Positions 25,349-39,407 of a DNA stretch of 64,000 bases are shown here, piece by piece (the first letter of the stretch is position 1; each line of letters starts with the position of its first letter). The notes under the pieces are model-generated. The model saw only the letters and a list, made by a program, of their open reading frames with translations, had not been told where the DNA came from and did no database searches. The translations under genes were made by a program, and so were the position numbers. Source of the DNA: Halisarca cf. caerulea (lineage: Eukaryota > Porifera > Demospongiae > Chondrillida > Halisarcidae); NCBI GenBank assembly GCA_963170055.1, contig CAUJGJ010000453.1, forward strand, positions 62,001-126,000, given 5' to 3'.

Positions 25349-28300
25349 CACCACGCACATTCCCAGTGGACACACATGAAGTTTCTTAACTACTGTGGGC
25401 GTATTTGTGTAGTGTTGGATATGCTTGTGTTATTACCAATATTTGGCTCTAGCACCACGCACATTCCCATTGGACACACATGAAGTTTCTTAACTACTGT
25501 GGGCGTATTTGTGTAATGTTGGATATGCTGGTGCTAATACCAATATTTGGCACTAGCACCACGCACATTCCCAGTAGACACAATTGAAGTTTCTGAAGTA
25601 CTGTGGGCGTATTTGTGTTGTGTTGGATATGCTGGTGCTAATACAAATATTTGGCACTAGCACCACGCACATTCCCAGTGGACACACATGAAGTTTCTTA
25701 AGTACTGTGGGCGTATTTGTGTAGTGTTGTATATGCTGGTGCTAATACCAATATTTTTCAGTAGCACCACGCACATTCCCAGTGGACACACATGAAGTTT
25801 CTTAACTACTGTGGGCGTATTTGTGTAATGTTGGATATGCTGGTGCTAATACAAATATTTTTCACTAGCACCACACACATTCCCAGTCGACACACATGAA
25901 GTTTCTTAAGTGCTGTGGGCGTATTTGTGTAGTGTTGGATATGCTTGTGCTATTACCAATATTTGGCACTAGCACCACGCACATTCCCAGTGGACACACA
26001 TGAAGTTTCTTAACTACTGTGGGCGTATTTGTGTAATGTTGGATATGCTGGTGCTAATACCAGTATTTGGCACTAGCACCACGCATATTCCCAGTGGACA
26101 CACATGAAATTTCTGAAGAGCTGTTGGCGTATTTGTGTAGTGTTGGATATGCTGGGGCTAATACCAATATTTGGCACTAGCACCACGCACATTCCCAGTG
26201 GACACACATGACCTTTCTGAAATGCTGTGGGCGTATTTGTGTAGTGTTGGATATGCTGGTGCTAATACCAATATTTGGCACTAGCACCACGCACATTCCC
26301 AGTGGACACACATGAAGTTTCTTAACTACTGTGGGCGTATTTGTGTAATGTTGGATATGCTGGTGCTAATACCAATATTTGGCACTAGCACCGCGCACAA
26401 TCCCAGGGGACACACATGACCTTTTTGAAGTGCTGTGAGCGTATTTGTGTAGTGTTGGATATGCTGGTGCTAATACCAATATTTGGCACTAGCACCACAC
26501 ACATTCCCAGTGGACACACATGAAGTTTCTTAACTACTGTGGGCGTATTTGTGTAGTGTTGGATATGTTGATTTTAATACCAATATTTGGCACTAGCACC
26601 ACACACATTCCCAGTGGACACACATGACCTTTCTGAAGTGCTGTGGGTGTATTTGTGTAGTGTTGGATATGCTGGTGCTAATACCAATAATTGGCACTAG
26701 CACAGCGGTCATTCCAAGTGGACACACATGAAGTTTCTGAAGTGCTGTGGGCGTATTTGTGTAGTGTTGGATATGCTGGTGCTAATACCAATATTTGGCA
26801 CTAGCACCACGCACATTCCCAGTGGACACACATGACCTTTCTGAAGTGCTGTGGGTGTATTTGTGTAGTGTTGGATATGCTGGTGCTAATACCAATATTT
26901 GGCACTAGCACCACACACATTCCCAGTGGACACACAAGAAGTTTCTTAACTACTGTGGGCGTATTTGTGTAGTGTTGGATATGTTGGTGCTAATACCAAT
27001 ATTTGGCACTAGCACCACACACATTCCCAGTGGACACACATGACCTTTCTGAAGTGCTGTGGGTGTATTTGTGTAGTGTTGGATATGCTGGTGCTAATAC
27101 CAATAATTGGGACTAGCACCACGCACATTCCAAGTGGACACACATGAAGTTTCTGAAGTGCTGTGGGCGTATTTGTGTAGTGTTGGATATGCTGGTGCTA
27201 ATACCAATATTTGGCACTAGCACCACGCACATTCCCAGTGGACACACATGACCTTTCTGAAGTGCTGTGGGTGTATTTGTGTAGTGTTGGATATGCTGGT
27301 GCTAATACCAATAATTGGCACTAGCACCACGCACATTCCAAGTCGACACATATGAAGTTTCTGAAGTGCTGTGGGCTTATTTTTGTAGTGTTGGATATGC
27401 TGGTGCTAATACCAATATTTGGCACTAGCACCACGCACATTGCCAGTGGACACACATGACCTTTCTGAAGTGCTGTGGGCGTATTTGTGTAGTGTTGGAT
27501 ATGCTGGTGCTAATACCAATATTTGGCACTAGCACCACGCGCATTCCCAGTGGACACACATGAAGTTTCTTAACTACTGTGAGCGTATTTGTGTAGTGTT
27601 GGATATGCTTGTGCTATTAAAAATATTTGGCTCTAGCACCACGCACATTCCCATTGGACACACATGAAGTTTCTTAACTACTGTGGGCGTATTTGTGTAA
27701 TGTTGGATATACTGGTGCTAATACCAATATTTGGCACTAGCACCACGCACATTCCCAGTAGACACAATTGAAGTTTCTGAAGTACTGTGGGCGTATTTGT
27801 GTTGTGTTGGATATGCTGGTGCTAATACAAATATTTGGCACTAGCACCACGCACATTCCCAGTGGACACACATGAAGTTTCTTAACTACTGTGGTCGTAT
27901 TTGTGTTGTGTTGGATATGCTGGTGCTAATACCAATATTTGGCACTAGCACCACGCACATTCCCAGTGGACACACATGAAGTTTCTGAAGTGCTGTGGGC
28001 GTATTTGTGTAGTGTTGGATATGCTGGTGCTAATACCAATATTTGGCACTAGCACCACGCATATTCCCAGTGGACACACATGACCTTTCTGAAGTGCTGT
28101 GGGTGTATTTGTGTAGTGTTGGATATGCTGGTGCTAATACCAATATTTGGCACTAGCACCACACACATTCCCAGTGGACTTACATGAAGTTTCTTAACTA
28201 CTGTGGGCGTATTTGTGTAGTGTTGGATATGTTGGTGCTAATACCAATATTTGGCACTAGCACCACATACATTCCCAGTGGACACACATGAGGTTTCTGA

Positions 28301-28590
28301 AGTGCTGTGGGCGTATTTGTGTAGTGTTGGATATGCTGGTGCTAATACCAATAATTGGGACTAGCACCACGCACATTCCAAGTGGACACACATGAAGTTT
28401 CTGAAGTGCTGTGGGCGTATTTGTGTAGTGTTGGATATGCTGGTGCTAATACCAATATTTGGCACAAGCACCACGCACATTCCCAGTGGACACACATGAC
28501 CTTTCTGAAGTGCTGTGGGCGTATTTGTGTAGTGTTGGATATGCTGGTGCTAATACCAATATTTGGCACTAGCACCACGCACATTCCCAG
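25349..28590. repeat. Mixed monomers with 208-bp sub-repeats and a 2,184-bp spaced duplication
   Basis: A pair made of a GGGTGTATTTG monomer followed by a CCAATAATTGG monomer recurs about every 208 bp or its multiples between 26,600 and 27,400. The TTGGCTCTAGC and CATTCCCATTGG monomers at about 25,443 return at about 27,627 (21 monomers later), and the AGACACAATTGAAG monomer follows both. No gene is visible. Confidence 0.75.
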
Positions 28591-31380
28591 TGGACACACA
28601 TGACTTTTCTGAAGTGCTGTGGGCGTATTTGTGTAGTGTTGTATATTCTGGTGCTAATACCAATATTTGGCACTAGCACCACGCACATTCCCAGTGGACA
28701 CACATGAAGTTTCTTAACTACTGTGGGCGTATTTGTGTAATGTTGGATATGCTGGTGCTAATACCAATATTTGACACTAGCACCACGCACATTCCCAGTG
28801 GAAACACATGACTTTTCTGAAGTGCTTTGGTCGTATTTGTGTAGTGCTGGGTATGCTGGTGCTAATACCAATATTTGGCACTAGCACCACGCACATTCCC
28901 AGTGGATACACATGAAGTTTCTGAAGTGCTGTGGGCTTATTTGTGTAGTGTTGGATATGCTGGTGCTAATACCAATATTTGGCATTAGCACCACGCACAT
29001 TCTCAGTGGACACACATGAAGTTTCTTAACTACTGTGGGCGTATTTGTGTAGTGTTGGATATGCTGGTGCTAATACCAATATTTGGCACTAGCAACAAGC
29101 ACATTCCCAGGGGACAAACATGACCTTTCTGAAGTGCTGTGGGCGTATTTGTGTAGTGTTGGATATGCTGGTGCTAATACCAATATTTGGCACTAGCACC
29201 ACGCACATTCCCAGTGGACACACATGACCTTTCTGAAGTGCTGTGGGCGTATTTGTGTAGTGTTGGATATGCTGGTGCTAATACCAATATTTGGCACTAG
29301 CACCACGCACATTCCCAGTGGACACACATGACCTTTCTGAAGTGCTGTGGGCGTATTTGTGTAGTGTTGGATATGCTGGTGCTAATACTAATATTTGGCA
29401 CTAGCACCACGCACATTCCCAGTGGACACACATGAAGTTTCTGAAGTGCTGTGGGCGTATTTGTGTAGTGATGGATATGCTGGTGCTAATACCAATATTT
29501 GGCACTAGCACCACGCACATTCCCAGTGGACACACATGACCTTTCTGAAGTGTTGTGGGCGTATTTGTGTAGTGTTGGATATGCTGGTTCTAATACCAAT
29601 ATTTGGCACTAGCACCACGCACATTCCCAGTGGACACACATGACCTTTCTGAAGTGTTGTGGGCGTATTTGCGTAGTGTTGTATATGCTGGTGCTAATAC
29701 CAATATTTGGCACTAGCACCACGCACATTCCCAGTGGACACACATGAACTTTCTGAAGTGCTGTGGGCGTATTTGTGTAGTGTTGGATATGCTGGTGCTA
29801 ATTCCAATATTTGGCACTAGCACCACGCACATTCCCAGTGGACACACATGACCTTTCTGAAATGCTGTGGGCGTATTTGTGTAGTGTTGGATATGCTGGT
29901 GCTAATACCAATATTTGGCACTAGCACCACGCACATTCCCAGTGGACACACATGACCTTTCTGAAGTGCTGTGGGCGTATTTGTGTAGTGTTGGATATGC
30001 TGGTGCTAATACCAATATTTGGCACTAGCACCACGCACATTCCCAGTGGACACACATGACTTTTCTGAAGTGCTGTGGGCGTATTTGTGTAGTGTTGTAT
30101 ATTCTGGTGCTAATACCAATATTTGGCACTAGCACCACGCACATTCCCAGTGGACACACATGAAGTTTCTTAACTACTGTGGGCGTATTTGTGTAATGTT
30201 GGATATGCTGGTGCTAATACCAATATTTGACACTAGCACCACGCACATTCCCAGTGGAAACACATGACTTTTCTGAAGTGCTTTGGTCGTATTTGTGTAG
30301 TGCTGGGTATGCTGGTGCTAATACCAATATTTGGCATTAGCACCACGCACAATCTCAGTGGACACACATGAAGTTTCTTAACTACTGTGGGCGTATTTGT
30401 GTAGTGTTGGATATGCTGGTGCTAATACCAATATTTGGCACTAGCAAAAAGCACATTCCCAGGGGACAAACATGACCTTTCTGAAGTGCTGTGGGCGTAT
30501 TTGTGTAGTGTTGTATATGCTGGTGCTAATACCAATATTTGGCACTAGCACCACGCACATTCCCAGTGGACACACGAAGTTTCTTAACTACTGTGGGAGT
30601 ATTTGTGAAGTGTTGGATATGCTGGTGCTAATACCAATATTTGGCACTAGCACCACGCACATTCCCAGTGGACACACATGACCTTTCTGAAGTGCTGTGG
30701 GCGTATTTGTGTAGTGTTGGATATGCTGGTGCTAATACCAATATTTGGCACTAGCACGACGCACATTCCCAGTGGACACACATGACCTTTCTGAAGTGCT
30801 GTGGGCGTATTTGTGTAGTGTTGGATATGCTGGTGCTAATACCAATATTTGGCACTAGCACCACGCACATTCCCAGTGGACACACATGACCTTTCTGAAG
30901 TGCTGTGGGCGTATTTGTGTAGTGTTGGATATGCTGGTGCTAATACCAATATTTGGCACTAGCACCACGCACATTCCCAGTGGACACACATGACTTTTCT
31001 GAAGTGCTGTGGGCGTATTTGTGTAGTGTTGTATATTCTGGTGCTAATACCAATATTTGGCACTAGCACCACGCACATTCCCAGTGGACACACATGAAGT
31101 TTCTTAACTACTGTGGGCGTATTTGTGTAATGTTGGATATGCTGGTGCTAATACCAATATTTGGCACTAGCACCACGCACATTCCAATTGGAAACACATG
31201 ACTTTTCTAAAGTGCTGTGGGCGTATTTGTGTAGTGCTGGGTATGCTGGTGCTAATACCAATATTTGGCACTAGCAACAAGCACATTCCCAGGGGACAAA
31301 CATGACCTTTCTGAAGTGCTGTGGGCGTATTTGTGTAGTGTTGTATATGCTGGTGCTAATACCAATATTTGGCACTAGCA

Positions 31381-32108
31381 CCACGCACATTCCCAGTGGA
31401 CACACATGACCTTTCTGAAGTGCTGTGGGCGTATTTGTGTAGTGTTGGATATGCTGGTGCTAATACCAATATTTGGCACTAGCACCACGCACATTCCCAG
31501 TGGACACACATGAAGTTTCTTAACTACTGTGGGCGTATTTGTGTAATGTTGGATATGCTGGTGCTAATACCAATATTTGGCACTAGCACCACGCACATTC
31601 CCAGTGGACACACATGACCTTTCTGAAGTGCTGTGGGCGTATTTGTGTAATGTTGGATATGCTGGTGCTAATACCAATATTTGGCACTAGCACCACGCAC
31701 ATTCCCAGTGGACACACATGAAGTTTCTGAACTGCTGTGGGCGTATTTGTGTAGTGTTGGATATGCTGGTGCTAATACCAATATTTGGCACTAGCACCAC
31801 GCACATTCCAAGTGGACAAACATGACCTTTCTGAAGTGCTGTGGGCGTATTTGTGTAGTGTTGGATATGCTGGTGCTAATACAGTTATTTGGCACTAGCA
31901 CCACGCACATTCCCAGTGGACACACATGACCTTTCTGAAGTGCTGTGGGCGTATTTGTGTAGTGTTGGATATGCTGGTGCTAATACCAATATTTGGCACT
32001 AGCACAACGCACATTCCCAGTGGACACACATGAAGTTTCTGAAGTGCTATGGGCGTATTTGTGTAGTGTTGGATATGCTGGTGCTAATACCAATATTTGG
32101 CACTAGCA
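31381..32108. repeat. 728-bp 7-mer tandem duplication, copy 1
   Basis: Seven monomers including ACAGTTATTTGG (31,881), CATTCCAAGTGGACAAAC, a GCACAACGC tail and a GTGCTATGGG head (32,045). All recur exactly 728 bp later. Confidence 0.88.
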
Positions 32109-32836
32109 CCACGCACATTCCCAGTGGACACACATGACCTTTCTGAAGTGCTGTGGGCGTATTTGTGTAGTGTTGGATATGCTGGTGCTAATACCAATAT
32201 TTGGCACTAGCACCACGCACATTCCCAGTGGACACACATGAAGTTTCTTAACTACTGTGGGCGTATTTGTGTAATGTTGGATATGCTGGTGCTAATACCA
32301 ATATTTGGCACTAGCACCACGCACATTCCCAGTGGACACACATGACCTTTCTGAAGTGCTGTGGGCGTATTTGTGTAATGTTGGATATGCTGGTGCTAAT
32401 ACCAATATTTGGCACTAGCACCACGCACATTCCCAGTGGACACACATGAAGTTTCTGAACTGCTGTGGGCGTATTTGTGTAGTGTTGGATATGCTGGTGC
32501 TAATACCAATATTTGGCACTAGCACCACGCACATTCCAAGTGGACAAACATGACCTTTCTGAAGTGCTGTGGGCGTATTTGTGTAGTGTTGGATATGCTG
32601 GTGCTAATACAGTTATTTGGCACTAGCACCACGCACATTCCCAGTGGACACACATGACCTTTCTGAAGTGCTGTGGGCGTATTTGTGTAGTGTTGGATAT
32701 GCTGGTGCTAATACCAATATTTGGCACTAGCACAACGCACATTCCCAGTGGACACACATGAAGTTTCTGAAGTGCTATGGGCGTATTTGTGTAGTGTTGG
32801 ATATGCTGGTGCTAATACCAATATTTGGCACTAGCA
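32109..32836. repeat. 728-bp 7-mer tandem duplication, copy 2
   Basis: Every marker of copy 1 reappears (ACAGTTATTTGG at 32,609, GTGCTATGGG at 32,773). I saw no difference in the parts compared. Confidence 0.88.
32240..32343. repeat. Exemplar monomer, subfamily A (104 bp)
   Basis: This is a clean type A monomer. It opens with GAAGTTTCTTAACTACTG, continues GGGCGTATTTGTGTAATG, then carries the dyad box and the common tail ending GTGGACACACAT. The diagnostic bases are TTAACTACTG instead of CTGAAGTGCTG, and GTAATG instead of GTAGTG. Type A is spread through the whole window and often alternates with type B. The two diagnostic sites are not always linked: the next monomer at 32,344 has a B head with GTAATG, which implies exchange or conversion inside monomers. 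Confidence 0.9.
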
Positions 32837-35040
32837 CCACGCACATTCCCAGTGGACACACATGACTTTTCTGAAGTGCTGTGGGCGTATTTGTGTAGTG
32901 TTGTATATGCTGGTGCTAATACCAATATTTGGCACTAGCACCACGCACATTCCCAGTGGACACACATGAAGTTTCTTAACTACTGTGGGCGTATTTGTGT
33001 AATGTTGGATATTCTGGTGCTAATACCAATATTTGGCACTAGCACCACGCACATTCCCAGTGGACACACATGAAGTTTCTTAACTACTGTGGGCGTATTT
33101 GTGTAATGTTGGATATGCTGGTGCTAATACCAATATTTGGCACTAGCACCACGCACATTCCCAGTGGACACACATGACCTTTCTGAAGTGCTGTGGGCGT
33201 ATTTGTGTAGTGTTGGATATGCTGGTGCTAATACCAATATTTGGCACTAGCACCACGCACATTCCCAGTGGACACACATGACCTTTCTGAAGTGCTGTGG
33301 GCGTATTTGTGTAGTGTTGGATATGCTGGTGCTAATACCAATATTTGGCACTAGCACCACGCACATTCCCAGTGGACACACATGAAGTTTGTTAACTACT
33401 GTGGGCGTATTTGTGTAATGTTGGATATGCTGGTGCTAATACCAATATTTGGCACTAGCACCACGCACATTCCCAGTGGACACACATGAAGTTTCTTAAC
33501 TACTGTGGGCGTATTTGTGTAATGTTGCATATGCTGGTGCTAATACCAATATTTGGCACTAGCACCACGCACATTCCCAGTGGACACACATGACTTTTCT
33601 GAAGTGCTATGGGTGTATTTGTGTAGTGTTGGATATGCTGGTGCTAATACCAATATTTGGCACTAGGACCACGCACATTCCCAGTGGACACACATGAAGT
33701 TTCTTAACTACTGTGGGCGTATTTGTGTAATGTTTGATATGCTGGTGCTAATGCGAATATTTGGCACTAGCACCACGCACATTAGCAGTGGACACTCAGG
33801 AAGTTTCTTAACTACTGTGGGCGTATTTGTGTAATGTTGGATATGCTGGTGCTAATATCAATATTTGGCACTAGCACCACGCACATTCCCAGTGGACACA
33901 CGAAGTTTCTTAACTACTGTGGGAGTATTTGTGTAGTGTTGGATATGCTGGTGCTAATACCAATATTTGGCACTAGCACCACGCACATTCCCAGTGGACA
34001 CACATGACCTTTCTGAAGTGCTGTGGGCGTATTTGTGTAGTGTTGGATATGCTGGTGCTAATACCAATATTTGGCACTAGCACCACGCACATTCCCAGTG
34101 GACACACATGACCTTTCTGAAGTGCTGTGGGCGTATTTGTGTAGTGTTGGATATGCTGGTGCTAATACCAATATTTGGCACTAGCACCACGCACCTTCCC
34201 AGTGGAAACACATGACCTTTCTGAAGTGCTGTGGGCGTATTTGTGTAGTGTTGGATATGCTGGTGCTAATACCAATATTTGGCACTAGCACCACGCACAT
34301 TCCCAGTGGACACACATGACTTTTCTGAAGTGCTGTGGGCGTATTTGTGTAGTGTTGGATATTCTGGTGCTAATACCAATATTTGACACTAGCACCACGC
34401 ACATTCCCAGTGGACACACATGAAGTTTTTTAACTACTGTGGGCGTATTTGTGTAATGTTGGATATGCTGGTGCTAATACCAATATTTGGCACTAGCACC
34501 ACGCACATTCCAAGTGGAAACACATGACTTTTCTGAAGTGCTGTGGGCGTATTTGTGTAGTGCTGGATATGCTGGTGCTAATACCAATATTTGGCATTAG
34601 CACCACGCACATTCCCAGTGGACACACATGAAGTTTATTAACTACTGTGGGCGTATTTGTGTAGTGTTGGATATGCTGGTGCTAATACCAATATTTGGCA
34701 CTAGCAACATGCACATTCCCAGGGGACAAACATGACCTTTCTGAAGTGCTGTGGGCGTATTTGTGTAGTGTTGTATATGCTGGTGCTAATACCAATATTT
34801 GGCACTAGCACCACGCACATTCCCAGTGGACACACATGACCTTTCTGAAGTGCTGTGGGCGTATTTGTGTAGTGTTGGATATGCTGGTGCTAATACCAAT
34901 ATTTGGAACTAGCACCACGCACATTCCCAGAGGACACACATGAAGTTTCTTAACTACTGTGGGCGTATTTGTGTAATGTTGGATATGCTGGTGCTAATAC
35001 CAATATTTGGCACTAGCACCACGCACATTCCCAGTGGACA

Positions 35041-36288
35041 CACATGACCTTTCTGAAGTGCTGTGGGCGTATTTGTGTAATGTTGGATATGCTGGTGCTA
35101 ATACCAATATTTGGCACTAGCACCACGCACATTCCCAGTGGACACACATGAAGTTTCTGTACTGCTGTGAGCGTATTTGTGTAGTGTTGGATATGCTGGT
35201 GCTAACACCAATATTTGGCACTAGCACCACGCACATTCCAAGTGGACAAACATGACCTTTCTGAAGTGCTGTGGGCGTATTTGTGTAGTGTTGGATATGC
35301 TGGTGCTAATACAGTTATTTGGCACTAGCACCACGCACATTCCCAGTGGACACACATGACCTTTCTGAAGTGCTGTGGGCGTATTTGTGTAGTGTTGGAT
35401 ATGCTGGTGCTAATACCAATATTTGGCACTAGCACAACGCACATTCCCAGTGGACACACATGAAGTTTCTTAAGTGCTGTGGGCGTATTTGTGTAGTGTT
35501 GGATATGCTGGTGCTAATACCAATATTTGGCACTAGCACCACGCACATTCCTAGTGGACACACATGACTTTTCTGAAGTGCTGTGGGCGTATTTGTGTAG
35601 TGTTGTATATGCTGGTGCTAATACCAATATTTGGCACTAGCACCACGCACATTCCCAGTGGACACACATGAAGTTTCTAAACTACTGTGGGCGTATTTGT
35701 GTAATGTTGGATATTCTGGTGCTAATACCAATATTTGGCACTAGCACCACGCACATTCCCAGTGGACACACATGAAGTTTCTTAACTACTGTGGGCGTAT
35801 TTGTGTAATGTTGGATATGCTGGTGCTAATACCAATATTTGGCACTAGCACCACGCACAATCCCAGTTGACACACATGACCTTTCTGAAGTGCTGTGGGC
35901 GTATTTGTGTAGTGTTGGATATGCTGGTGCTAATACCAATATTTGGCACTAGCACCACGCACATTCCCAGTGGACACACATGACCTTTCTGAAGTGCTGT
36001 GGGCGTATTTGTGTAGTGTTGGATATGCTGGTGCTAATACCAATATTTGGCACTAGCACCACGCACATTCCCAGTGGACACACATGAAGTTTGTTAACTA
36101 CTGTGGGCGTATTTGTGTAGAGTTGGATATTCTGGTGCTAATACCAATATTTGGCACTAGCACCACGCACATTCCCAGTGGACACACATGAAGTTTCTTA
36201 ACTACTGTGGGCGTATTTGTGTAATGTTACATATGCTGGTGCTAATACCAATATTTGGCACTAGCACCACGCACATTCCCAGTGGACA
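35041..36288. repeat. 1,248-bp 12-mer higher-order repeat, copy 1
   Basis: Ordered markers: CTGTACTGCTGTGAGCG (near 35,156), CATTCCAAGTGG, ACAGTTATTTGG (35,311), CATTCCTAGTGG, CTAAACTACTG, CAATCCCAGTTGAC, GTAGAGTTGGATATTC and TGTTACATATG (near 36,226). All recur 1,248 bp on. Confidence 0.88.
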
Positions 36289-37536
36289 CACATGACCTTT
36301 CTGAAGTGCTGTGGGCGTATTTGTGTAATGTTGGATATGCTGGTGCTAATACCAATATTTGGCACTAGCACCACGCACATTCCCAGTGGACACACATGAA
36401 GTTTCTGTACTGCTGTGAGCGTATTTGTGTAGTGTTGGATATGCTGGTGCTAATACCAATATTTGGCACTAGCACCACGCACATTCCAAGTGGACAAACA
36501 TGACCTTTCTGAAGTGCTGTGGGCGTATTTGTGTAGTGTTGGATATGCTGGTGCTAATACAGTTATTTGGCACTAGCACCACGCACATTCCCAGTGGACA
36601 CACATGACCTTTCTGAAGTGCTGTGGGCGTATTTGTGTAGTGTTGGATATGCTGGTGCTAATACCAATATTTGGCACTAGCACAACGCACATTCCCAGTG
36701 GACACACATGAAGTTTCTTAAGTGCTGTGGGCGTATTTGTGTAGTGTTGGATATGCTGGTGCTAATACCAATATTTGGCACTAGCACCACGCACATTCCT
36801 AGTGGACACACATGACTTTTCTGAAGTGCTGTGGGCGTATTTGTGTAGTGTTGTATATGCTGGTGCTAATACCAATATTTGGCACTAGCACCACGCACAT
36901 TCCCAGTGGACACACATGAAGTTTCTAAACTACTGTGGGCGTATTTGTGTAATGTTGGATATTCTGGTGCTAATACCAATATTTGGCACTAGCACCACGC
37001 ACATTCCCAGTGGACACACATGAAGTTTCTTAACTACTGTGGGCGTATTTGTGTAATGTTGGATATGCTGGTGCTAATACCAATATTTGGCACTAGCACC
37101 ACGCACAATCCCAGTTGACACACATGACCTTTCTGAAGTGCTGTGGGCGTATTTGTGTAGTGTTGGATATGCTGGTGCTAATACCAATATTTGGCACTAG
37201 CACCACGCACATTCCCAGTGGACACACATGACCTTTCTGAAGTGCTGTGGGCGTATTTGTGTAGTGTTGGATATGCTGGTGCTAATACCAATATTTGGCA
37301 CTAGCACCACGCACATTCCCAGTGGACACACATGAAGTTTGTTAACTACTGTGGGCGTATTTGTGTAGAGTTGGATATTCTGGTGCTAATACCAATATTT
37401 GGCACTAGCACCACGCACATTCCCAGTGGACACACATGAAGTTTCTTAACTACTGTGGGCGTATTTGTGTAATGTTACATATGCTGGTGCTAATACCAAT
37501 ATTTGGCACTAGCACCACGCACATTCCCAGTGGACA
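36289..37536. repeat. 1,248-bp 12-mer higher-order repeat, copy 2
   Basis: It has the same marker order as copy 1, ending with TGTTACATATG near 37,474. Most of this copy is also the left part of the larger 4,046-bp duplication, so it appears again at about 40,800-41,580. Confidence 0.88.
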
Positions 37537-39407
37537 CACATGACCTTTCTGAAGTGCTATGGGCGTATTTGTGTAGTGTTGGATATGCTGGTGCTAATAC
37601 CAATATTTGGCACTAGCACCACGCACATTCCCAGTGGACACACATGAAGTTTCTTAACTACTGTGGGCGTATTTGTGTAATGTTTGATATGCTGGTGCTA
37701 ATGCGAATATTTGGCACTAGCGCCACGCACATTAGCAGTGGACACTCAGGAAGTTTCTTAACTGCTGTGGGCGTATTTGTGTAATGTTGGATATGCTGGT
37801 GCTAATACCAATATTTGGTACTAGCACCACGCACATTCCCAGTGGACACACGAAGTTTCTTAACTACTGTGGGAGTATTTGTGTAGTGTTGGATATGCTG
37901 GTGCTAATACCAATATTTGGCACTAGCACCACGCACATTCCCAGTGGACACACATGAAGTTTCTGAAGTGCTGTGGGCGTATTTGTGTAGTGTTGGATAT
38001 GCTGCTGCTAATACCAATATTTGGCACTAGCACCACGCACATTCCCAGTGGACACACATGAAGTTTGTTAACTACTGTGGGCGTATTTGTGTAATGTTGG
38101 ATATGCTGGTGCTAATACCAATATTTGGCACTAGCACCACGCACATTCCCAGTGGACACACATGCCTTTTCTGAAGTGCTGTGGGCGTATTTGTGTAGTG
38201 TTGGATATGCTGGTGCTAATACCAATATTTGGCACTAGCACCACGCACATTCCCAGTGGACACACATGAAGTTTCTTAACTACTGTGGGCGTATTTGTGT
38301 AATGTTTGATATGCTGGTGCTAATGCGAATATTTGGCACTAGCACCACGCACATTAGCAGTGGACACTCATGAAGTTTCTTAACTACTGTGGGCGTATTT
38401 GTGTAATGTTGGATATGCTGGTGCTAATACCAATATTTGGCACTAGCACCACGCACATTCCCAGTGGACACACATGAAGTTTCTTAACTACTGTGGGAGT
38501 ATTTGTGTAGTGTTGGATATGCTGGTGCTAATACCAATATTTGGCACTAGCACCACGCACATTCCCAGTGGACACACAAGACCTTTCTGAAGTGTTGTGG
38601 GCGTATTTGTGTAGTGTTGGATATGCTGGTGCTAATACCAATATTTGGCACTAGCACCACGCACATTCCCAGTGGACACACGAAGTTTCTTAACTACTGT
38701 GGGAGTATTTGTGTAGTGTTGGATATGCTGGTGCTAATACCAATATTTGGCACTAGCACCACGCACATTCCCAGTAAACACACATGACCTTTCTGAAGTG
38801 CTTTGGGCGTATTTGTGTAGTGTTGGATATGCTGATGCTAATACCAATATTTGGCACTAGCACCACGCACATTCCCAGTGGACACACATGACCTTTCTGA
38901 AGTGCTGTGGGCGTATTTGTGTAGTGTTGGATATGCTGGTGCTAATACCAATATTTGGCACTAGCACCACGCACATTCCCAGTGGACACACATGAAGTTT
39001 GTTAACTACTGTGGGCGTATTTGTGTAATGTTGGATATGCTGGTGCTAATACCAATATTTGGCACTAACACCACGCACATTCCCAGTGGACACACATGCC
39101 TATTCTGAAGTGCTGTGGGCGTATTTGTGTAGTGTTGTATATGCTGGTGCTAATACCAATATTTGGCACTAGCACCACGCACATTCCCATTGGACACACA
39201 TGAAGTTTCTTAACTACTGTGGGCGTATTTGTGTAATGTTGGATATGCTGGTTCTAATACCAATATTTGGCACTAGCACCACGCACATTCCCAGTGGACA
39301 CACATGAAGTTTCTTGACTACTGTGGGCGTATTTGTGTAATGTTATATATGCTGGTGCTAATGCGAATATTTGGCACTAGCACCACGCACATTAGCAGTG
39401 GACACTC

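Larger units (their letters stand above)
12341..28590. repeat. Region of 1,144-bp 11-mers, 2,288-bp 22-mers and 2,808-bp 27-mers
   Basis: The anchor CCGCGCACAATCCCAGGGG occurs at 12,351, 12,871, 15,055, 16,199, 17,343, 18,487, 20,983, 23,791 and 26,391. All intervals are exact multiples of 104 bp (5, 21, 11, 11, 11, 24, 27 and 25 monomers). Indels are almost absent, unlike the flanking regions. Other fixed-place markers are ACCAGTATTTGG, ACACTGAAGC, CTTGTTCTATTACC, AGACACAATTGAAG and CCAATAATTGG. Confidence 0.88.
28591..36700. repeat. B-rich region with 14-, 7- and 12-mer duplications
   Basis: Type B monomers prevail, often in runs. Local markers are GTTGTATATTCTGG (28,640, 30,096, 31,030), CTTTGGTCG with GTGCTGGGTATG (28,825 and 30,281, 1,456 bp apart), GCAACAAGCAC (29,092, 31,274) and ACAGTTATTTGG (31,881, 32,609, 35,311, 36,559). 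The first 102-bp monomers of the window occur here (junctions near 30,570 and 33,895). Confidence 0.85.
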
